NCBI GenBank assembly: GCA_023078685.1
Contig: JALGAS010000001.1
Span: forward strand, 3,286,001 to 3,350,000
DNA length: 64,000 bases
Direction of reading: 5' to 3'
DNA from: Neopestalotiopsis rosae
Taxonomy: Eukaryota; Ascomycota; Sordariomycetes; Amphisphaeriales; Sporocadaceae
Below are positions 57,757 to 64,000 of this stretch, one piece after another. Each line of letters starts with the position of its first letter. The stretch's first letter is position 1. A model generated the notes under the pieces. It ran no database searches. It had not been told where the DNA came from and saw only the letters and a program-made list of their open reading frames with translations. The position numbers and the translations under genes were made by a program.

Positions 57757-59388
57757 TCATATGTCCGACAAGTTCATCCATGCCTTTGCTAGAGCCCTCA
57801 TGCCTTGAAGTCCTTCGAGGTTGGTTGCACCCGTTTTGTTGTATCCTCGCTGCATGCTGAGGATAAAATCAACTATGGCCGTTGCATCGAATCCCGACTC
57901 GGTAAAGCCCGCAAAGTCATCAAAATCATCCGATGGCTCGTCTTTCATGCCAAAATATACCTGGACAGCCAATCCAAGCGGGAACGATGCGCTTTTTGGG
58001 CCCATGGCGCCAGCACGTGGATGCAAAAAGTAGGGCATGGCAGATGCGACCCTGCGGACGAATACGACCGGATCGATCCTCGATGGTAGAGCGTCGCTTG
58101 TATCCACAAGGCCAACGAAATTGACGTAGACTAGAGAACAAGTAGCCCAATATAGTATTGTCAATTGTGCAAGAGCGAAATCCTCAGGGTTCTTGGGACC
58201 TAGGAAATCTTCAGTCTCACGATGATGCTGGAAATCTTTCAGGTTTGGCGCATCTCTTGTCCATGACAGGAGAAGTTCATCGAGGCGCCAGCAACGACGA
58301 AGAATGTCTTGCTTTAGAAGAGTTTTTTCGTCCAGATTTACGCACGCTTGCATGCGGTCGATTTCCTCCAGTACGCCGGAAAGCTCGCTCAGTATGTCTA
58401 ACAGCTTATCTCGCGGCGACTTGCGGACCGATTTCCACGGTTTTGTGTTCCAACCGTTGCCGTCTAGGGCAAAGTGCTTCCGGTCAAATATTGCCGTGAT
58501 GATCTACTTATTAGTTACTAGGGCACATAGAAGAGCGCCTCTTGGTACAGAATACATACCAGGTTGTACCGAAAATCGACGAATAGCTGATGAGATTTAC
58601 CACTTCGAAAATCGTGTGGCTGCCTCAAGGTAAGCATTGCCAACTGGCCATTGGCATGAGCAACCCAGCTTCGCTGTTGTGCCAGTTTATCCGCCTCATC
58701 AGCGCCATAATGCATCTATTCGCACAATTAGTTCCGTGGTGGGCGATAATCAACTTGGTTACTATGAGATAAACCCACTTCAAATAAAGACAAGAGCTTT
58801 ACTGTACACAAAGTCCCATCTGTGCTGCGGCGATGGGAGTCGCAAAGTGCTGTATTGAAGTCCTGCAAACACCTGGAATATGCAGTCGACCCTTGTCGTA
58901 ACAAAGCTCGATCAGCATTGCGCACTCCCATTCCGCGAAGGACGACACTCTGCATGGCAAGCTGCAAGGTACTGTCTGTGGGGAAGAGGTCGAGCGCTAT
59001 GTTGATCCAGCCTCCATTGCCAAGCCCCATGGCTTGGACGGGAAAGATCTCGCCACAGGGCAGATAATGAGACCAGAAAAGATCCATATATCGAGCATTG
59101 TAGGCCGTTTGTGTCAAGCTGAGCGACAGGGTAATGTCTTGTGCTGAGGAATTTTGGCTCGTATGATCGAAACTTGTTGAGTCTGTATTGGTGGCTCTTT
59201 GATACGTGGCAGCGCTACCTCCAGAGTCTTGGGTGCTAGTGACAAACAAAGACTGGGCGCCGGTTGTAACCACCACACTGTAGGCCGGCCTGAATGCATC
59301 GCAGGCAAGCAGGCCTTTGGCGATCACAGCCTTTCCTCCTGCTCCGGCATGTAATACAGCCTTGAGATCGACCTGGGACCCCGACCAT
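57757..59388 (-). CDS. Zn2Cys6 transcription factor (frame conflict near the finger)
   Basis: The ATG at 59388 gives a complete zinc cluster with Cys at residues 11, 14, 21, 28, 31 and 38 in the C-x2-C-x6-C-x6-C-x2-C-x6-C spacing, then GGYNRRPVF. That frame stops at 59236. The continuing protein (acidic Ser/Thr-rich linker, then the fungal middle homology region beginning TAYNARYMDLFWSHYLP) is in another frame, from before 59236 to 58779. Later exons 58715-58560 and 58503-57757 join in phase. A GTCACT donor to a downstream CAG acceptor would bridge the frames but is a poor donor. Otherwise a frameshift is present. Likely a pathway-specific or metabolic regulator acting in the nucleus; targets unknown, the neighbours MBL and DUF3237 being the obvious candidates. 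Confidence 0.75.
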
Positions 59389-60242
59389 ATCGTTTTTGGC
59401 CTGGTGGATTATTCCGAAAGGGCATAACCCAGAGGTGATGACGCTGCAACTTCCAGATCTCACGCGCTGCCAGTCGGACTTAAGGCGGTGCTGCACCTGA
59501 GGACACAAGTTGAAGCTTAGACGCTTGCACAGATCTGTACTAGTTTACCGGGAATGGGGGCCACACTATCACTATTACCTGACTACATAGGTAGGTAGGT
59601 GAGTATGTAAATGATGCTGCTATTACACAACGGCTACAGCCTACGTTAAATATGCGAATGATCACTTCGGGAGCGAAGCATGAGTGGGCGACTGCACGCA
59701 ACAGATCAATGTGGTCGGGAGTAAGTATCCAGATATTGTGATGTCTAGCTAGGAAATTGGCCAGACTAACCCTGTTGTATCGTATCTCTACACTAGCCTG
59801 AACCGAGTGTGGCGCTCCTACTTTTGCGCCTACGGCTCAGTGGGATGTTGGGATAAACGCTGCGCTCCCTGCAGAGTAGCTTCGGGGTAATTATGGCATC
59901 ACTGTGTCATATTCTATCTTCGTAGCAAGTTGGACGGCTTGCGGCCGCGTAGGCGAAGTCAGATATTGCAATGAAATACGCAACCATTCACGCGCATGTG
60001 TACAAGATACCGAATTAGGATTATCTTTCTATTTCTTGTGCACCAACTTTAGTAGACTCCTCTTTTTGTTGTGAATTGGATATCTGTTTTTTAACATCAT
60101 GTTGACCGCGTGCCAATGTAATGGCACAATCATGCGAGTCTGACATGCTTTAAATAAAGAAAGTAGAAATTATTCAAACAGTCGCGGTCTCTACGCTTCA
60201 TAGAGCACTCAATTACTGGTATTTTGTATAAAAAAAACATAC
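59389..60242. other. Intergenic, no gene seen
   Basis: About 850 bp upstream of the regulator gene. A short TAGGTAGGTAGGT repeat lies near 59590. No gene. Confidence 0.6.
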
Positions 60243-62282
60243 TCAGCTGGTCCCTTTGTCGGCCCAGCCAAGGTACTCTGCCAAACTCACATCAACGCCA
60301 GAAGCCAATAGTTCTATCCAGCGCTTTATTGCCTCCGTACTTATTGCCTCCGTACTTATTTCCATGTTCGGTATGTCTTCGTTGAACGGAAAAGAAGGGT
60401 CCTCGAAGGAAAAATTAATCCCAATGTTTTCATGCGCGGGGAAGTCAAAGCTTGCTTGCGCCACCAGGCTCGGCGGCGGGATTGCATCGAAGGTGCTGCT
60501 TGCATCAAGAATGATGGCATCGTCCCCGGGTGCCCGAAATGTTTGATTCCTCCTGCTGTAGACTTTTACATGCATCAGCTTAGCAAGATGAATTTGAGCA
60601 TAGGAGGTAAAGTCTTCGACTTACAAGGTGAAGGAACATCTTGACCGGGAAATAGGATCTCGTACAGGCTATTCCATCTTTCGACCTCGGTTAGGTTCTT
60701 TTGACCCTTCTTGCACTTCACCCTCTCTTGTGTCTCTGCGTCCATGCCTTCAAGAACTCTTAAATCTTCGAGGGAGCAGGGTGAATCAAGTCTGGAATGT
60801 GCTATCAAGAGGTTTCTATCTTCGAAACGCTCTCCACACCGGTAACATTGGTGTTTCGACAGTGAATGTTTCCTGAAAAGATGTTCTCTGACGAAATTAG
60901 CAGTTTGTAACGTCATTAGGATTTGTGACCTAACTTGACTCTGCTTACCGACGGCCAACCAGGCCCTAGACAGGGCTTTATGGCGTGGTATACATATGGG
61001 AAACGTTGATAATATGGGCAAGCAAGCCGCTCCATCGGTTCCTTAGACGATGACTCTCCACTTCCGACTGGACCCTTTGGATTATCTCCATTTTCGTCGT
61101 CATCCCGCCCGCTGTCGTCATCCGATGGCTTTTGCTTCTTGCTACGCGAATCTGGCCGACTATCTTCATTTCTCCTCTTAAGCGACGGAGATGATGAGCT
61201 TGAAGAACTCTGAGAGGCGGAACCTTCGATTCCATCCTGCGCTTTATCCGCTTCGGTTTGGGATATGGATGTATCGGCTCGGTGATGCGGGTTCGAGGCA
61301 AATAGACGTTCATTCATTTGTGAGACCTCTCGCCAGTTTCTCCTCACGTATGAAAGATCGGTACCGCCTTCCAGCGGGTACACTAATCGAAAGATCAGCA
61401 AAGTCTCACGTATAACATTGCAAGATATCTTACATGGACTGGGAATGTAAGCCCTGGGGAAAAGTAGACGGAAAATATCGCGCCACTTGGCCACAGCAGA
61501 GCTCCTTGTACTTGTGTCTCTAACCATCTCCAAGATTGCGGCATATTCCTGGCTTGTCACACCTCCTCTCTCGAAATGGCCCGAAACGGGAGGTTGGCAA
61601 TTGTATTGAGACCGTCGATGACGGATCAACTGGTGACGAGTACAGAAAGCTTCACTACATCGATAGCATTGCAGAACGCGCGACTCCATGTGCCTCTCCA
61701 TGAGGTGCTGCCTGTATCAGAGATTTAGCACTTGTAGGAAACGGACCAGGCGAGCATGACTTACCGAACATCTGTTATCCTGTGGTGGGGGCTTCTACAG
61801 CCATGCCAATCTCCGTACCGCCATGGATGGCGCGCCCAAAAAGGGCACGCAAGTGACGTGCCTGCTCTTCTGCTCCTTGCTGTGTTCTGTCCTTTTAATG
61901 AATTTTCATCAGAACGATCTCTATCAAACTCATCTCCATCATCACAGGCTCCCACACCGACTGACTTGAACTCTTGCTCTGTTTCGATGAGAAGCCTTGG
62001 GCCGTCCTCTGAAATGGCACAAGTCGTATCGCGTCTCCTAGAAAATTGTGCTGAAGGAGTCTTCCCATTTTCCATTTCTTTCTTGTATATGGAATCGACA
62101 AGTGATAGGTTTCCCAATGTACACATTACAGACTGTAACAGGGCATTCGCGTTTATTGTGGAATTGATTGTGTGCGGCTCATGATTACGGTATGGCGCAC
62201 CAGTCGAGTCTCCATAGGACAGAATATCATCGCTGTGAAGAGGCATGGTGTCGACTCCCTGATAGACGCATCTCAGACTCAT
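60243..62282 (-). CDS. Protein with two tandem CxxC-HxxH zinc-finger-like modules
   Basis: Exons: 62282-61765, 61711-61434, 61382-60935, 60887-60625 and a last exon ending at 60243. The first four join in phase, about 502 aa. Two copies of one module are seen. Copy 1 runs from LACPFWARHPWRY through QHLMERH, CYRCSEAF, HQLIRHRRSQYNC, to WRDIFRLLFPRAYIPSP. Copy 2 runs from LACPYYQRFPYVY through EHLFRKH, CYRCGERF, LLIAHSRLDSPC, to WNSLYEILFPGQDVPSP. Each is a degenerate C2H2-type pair with an upstream Cys motif; single-module relatives are common in fungi. Between copies lies a Ser/Lys/Asp-rich linker with a nuclear-type basic patch. The last exon (acidic, about 100 aa) is in a frame that the good GTAAGT donor at 60624 does not reach, so the 3' join is uncertain. 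Role unknown, possibly nucleic-acid binding. Confidence 0.7.
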
Positions 62283-62652
62283 CCTAGAGCTAAGATTGAA
62301 CCTGTATTTTCAGAAAGTAAGGAAATGGAGAGCTACGAAGAAATACATACACAACTCACCCGAAAACAACCCCACTCACGTGATACTCTGCGATAATCTC
62401 AGCTGCGTTCATGCTTTGCGGAGATGTTGTACTCCTCAGTGTAAAACTATACCCCACAAAGGTTAGACTGAGTTGAGATTATCTCATGCACGAATGATCG
62501 CTGCTCCTTTGCAGCGTTCGATTATCGCAATTGATAGTGTACACCGGCACAGTGGACGTGATGCGCTCCCCACCAAAAGATGCATATCGATTCTGAAGAT
62601 GTATCAATTTACAATCCTTGGCCACAAATTCAAGCATTCATGATCTAATCCA

Positions 62653-62991
62653 CTACAGATCAAAGAACATAGAATTCCATAATGTCAAATAGTCATAGGG
62701 CCTGTCTATTAGCGTGTCACAAATGTCTCCCATCTTCACAGTCAAACTTTTGACATCAAGACTTGCTCTGACTACAGAATTCATCTCTCGAGCAATGTCG
62801 ACAGTCTGCATAACAGGAACGCCCGAGAGCACGAGCGACAAGAGCGACTTCGTGTTCTGCTTTTCGAGCTAACACTTGAGTGTTCGATCAATGAGCGGCT
62901 TATTCACCAAGCCGAAAATCCCACGGTTGTACCTCTGCATGATGTTCAATCCTTCTTGGTCAAATGGAACAAGTGGTGGAAAGAATCCTTG
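62653..62991 (-). pseudogene. Gene remnant with an internal stop
   Basis: One frame reads FFPPLVPFDQEGLNIMQRYN through PLIDRTLKC, then a TAG at 62871-62869. It continues without shift as LEKQNTKSLLSLVLSGVPV to a stop at 62653. Both halves look like ordered protein. No intron of usual size removes the stop. The upstream part is not open. I do not recognise the family. Probably the 3' end of a decayed gene beside the HET-like gene. Confidence 0.4.
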
Positions 62992-63453
62992 TTAGTGCCC
63001 AGGCCTTTCGAGCAATAGCATTTCAAAGGCTCAGGCATTGTTTCCAAAACTTTGCCAACAGCTATGTATGACTCGATGCAGAGGGAAGTGAGGTATGCAG
63101 ATCAGAGACTATAATTGGAGGGCAAGAGTCTTTAAGGTAATTTCTATCAGGGGTATGTATATAATATTTCCAAACTTTTAGGCAGCCCATGTCACTTGAA
63201 ACAAAAAAGAACAAGAAGCTTCTCTGGTGATTAAGGTCACCAAAGACTTCGACGCCTGAAAGCTATCAACTGCGTCGTCAATGTTGACTGGAATCGTATT
63301 CAGCATGTACTGTACGTTCACATTACCATTGATGTACCGCACTGTGTCTATATGGCGTGACTCAAATACGTTTAAAACAAATTATTTTAATCGATTATTT
63401 CTTCATCTCCGCTTCAGTCGCATCACAGTGATCTTTAGCAATGCCATTAGGTA
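62992..63453. other. Intergenic, no gene seen
   Basis: About 460 bp, AT-rich, between the remnant and the HET-like gene. Confidence 0.5.
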
Positions 63454-64000
63454 TCAAGCAATTGTGATTTCTTGCGACTCAGGTATATCAAATACCCAAC
63501 CCCAAACATCTTGTCTCGAGAGTGTGACAAGGCCCAGCCGGCGGTACGTATCACGTCCAACTGTCTCAAGTAAGAGCCCATAGCTTCGCCCAGCCAGCTG
63601 CTCATCTTGGTCTTCATCGCTATCATCCTCTGCTCCTGTACTTGCAACGCCACATACCTCGATAGCGCAGTAAATCGCACCATCAACGACCTCGCCTGAG
63701 TAGTCAAGATTGAAGTAAAAACGAGGGTCGTAGCCTCCGGATTGAGGCCATCGGGTGAGACATTCGTCTGCTGTCATCAAAGTATCTCGGCCAGCGACCT
63801 TTAAATACGGCGACTCGTGGACGACGTGAATTTCGATCATCTTCATCTTTGCACGGACTTTGATGGACCCCGCGGACACCATTCCAAATGGAGTTCTTGT
63901 GTCGATCAGATTGATGTCTGCTTCTAAAATCGTACAGACATGATCGAGAGCAATCGAAGGCTGTTCCAGGCCGTGCTCCAACATGTCTGCCCAGTGTGAA
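63454..64000 (-). CDS. C-terminal part of a HET-like protein (truncated by window end)
   Basis: The frame is open to the right edge, so the start and the N-terminal HET domain are outside; about 182 residues are seen. The visible part fits the tail of heterokaryon-incompatibility (HET) proteins. It ends with an acidic loop, then SYGLLLETVGRDTYRRLGLVTL, a near-terminal W and a final strand ending EITIA, the usual G-L-L-L ... Y.RLG ... pattern. Family knowledge: HET proteins trigger programmed cell death on fusion of unlike strains. The assignment rests on the tail only, so it is tentative. Confidence 0.55.
   Translation of the reverse strand, partial: SHWADMLEHGLEQPSIALDHVCTILEADINLIDTRTPFGMVSAGSIKVRAKMKMIEIHVVHESPYLKVAGRDTLMTADECLTRWPQSGGYDPRFYFNLDYSGEVVDGAIYCAIEVCGVASTGAEDDSDEDQDEQLAGRSYGLLLETVGRDTYRRLGLVTLSRQDVWGWVFDIPESQEITIA

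Noticed and set aside
1..64000. CRISPR arrays, insertion sequences, bacterial operons
   Set aside because: Intron-rich fungal DNA; no regularly spaced repeats, no transposase or reverse transcriptase frame, and no terminal inverted repeats noticed.

Overview
The window is nuclear DNA of a filamentous ascomycete, most likely a Sordariomycete and possibly Hypocreales. Most genes carry short GT-AG introns of about 45-110 nt. The recognisable proteins are fungal: a PRC2 EED subunit, the Pol I core factor Rrn11, an NDUFA5-type complex I subunit, a Zn2Cys6 regulator, a HET-type protein and ankyrin membrane proteins. The species cannot be fixed from the sequence alone. Exon joins below were worked out by hand from splice sites, reading phase and family conservation. 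No searches were run.

Left part (1-23 kb), conserved core genes. A 5'-truncated Slh1/ASCC3 helicase is followed by a low-complexity hypothetical protein, a Yip4/YIPF6-type Golgi membrane protein and a two-PAS-domain protein. A roughly 6 kb gene-poor stretch comes next. Then come EED (ten exons), convergent RRN11, and a complex I NDUFA5-type subunit divergent from RRN11.

Right part (24-64 kb), accessory DNA. It starts with a membrane-anchored ankyrin gene interrupted by one in-frame stop. An MFS sugar transporter, an uncharacterised multi-spanning membrane protein, a 14-TM DHA2-type efflux pump, a seven-TM protein with possible AveC-like character and an alcohol-acetyltransferase-type acyltransferase (with a GC-AG intron) follow. 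Next are another uncharacterised fungal membrane protein, a SnoaL-like small protein, a cytochrome P450, a secreted tannase/feruloyl esterase, a GPI-anchored GH16-like protein, a metallo-beta-lactamase-fold hydrolase, a secreted DUF3237-like protein and a Zn2Cys6 regulator. The window ends with a protein carrying two tandem copies of a zinc-finger-like module, a pseudogene remnant and the 3' end of a HET-like gene.

Several genes between 35.8 and 59.5 kb (efflux pump, acyltransferase, P450, SnoaL-like, MBL, regulator, seven-TM protein) are the usual tailoring, transport and control parts of a specialised-metabolite cluster. No polyketide synthase, NRPS or classical terpene synthase is visible. 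Either this is a chance accessory neighbourhood, or the core enzyme is of an unfamiliar type; the seven-TM protein is the best candidate. Three genes on this side show a stop or frame conflict, which suggests decay, assembly errors or unusual splicing.
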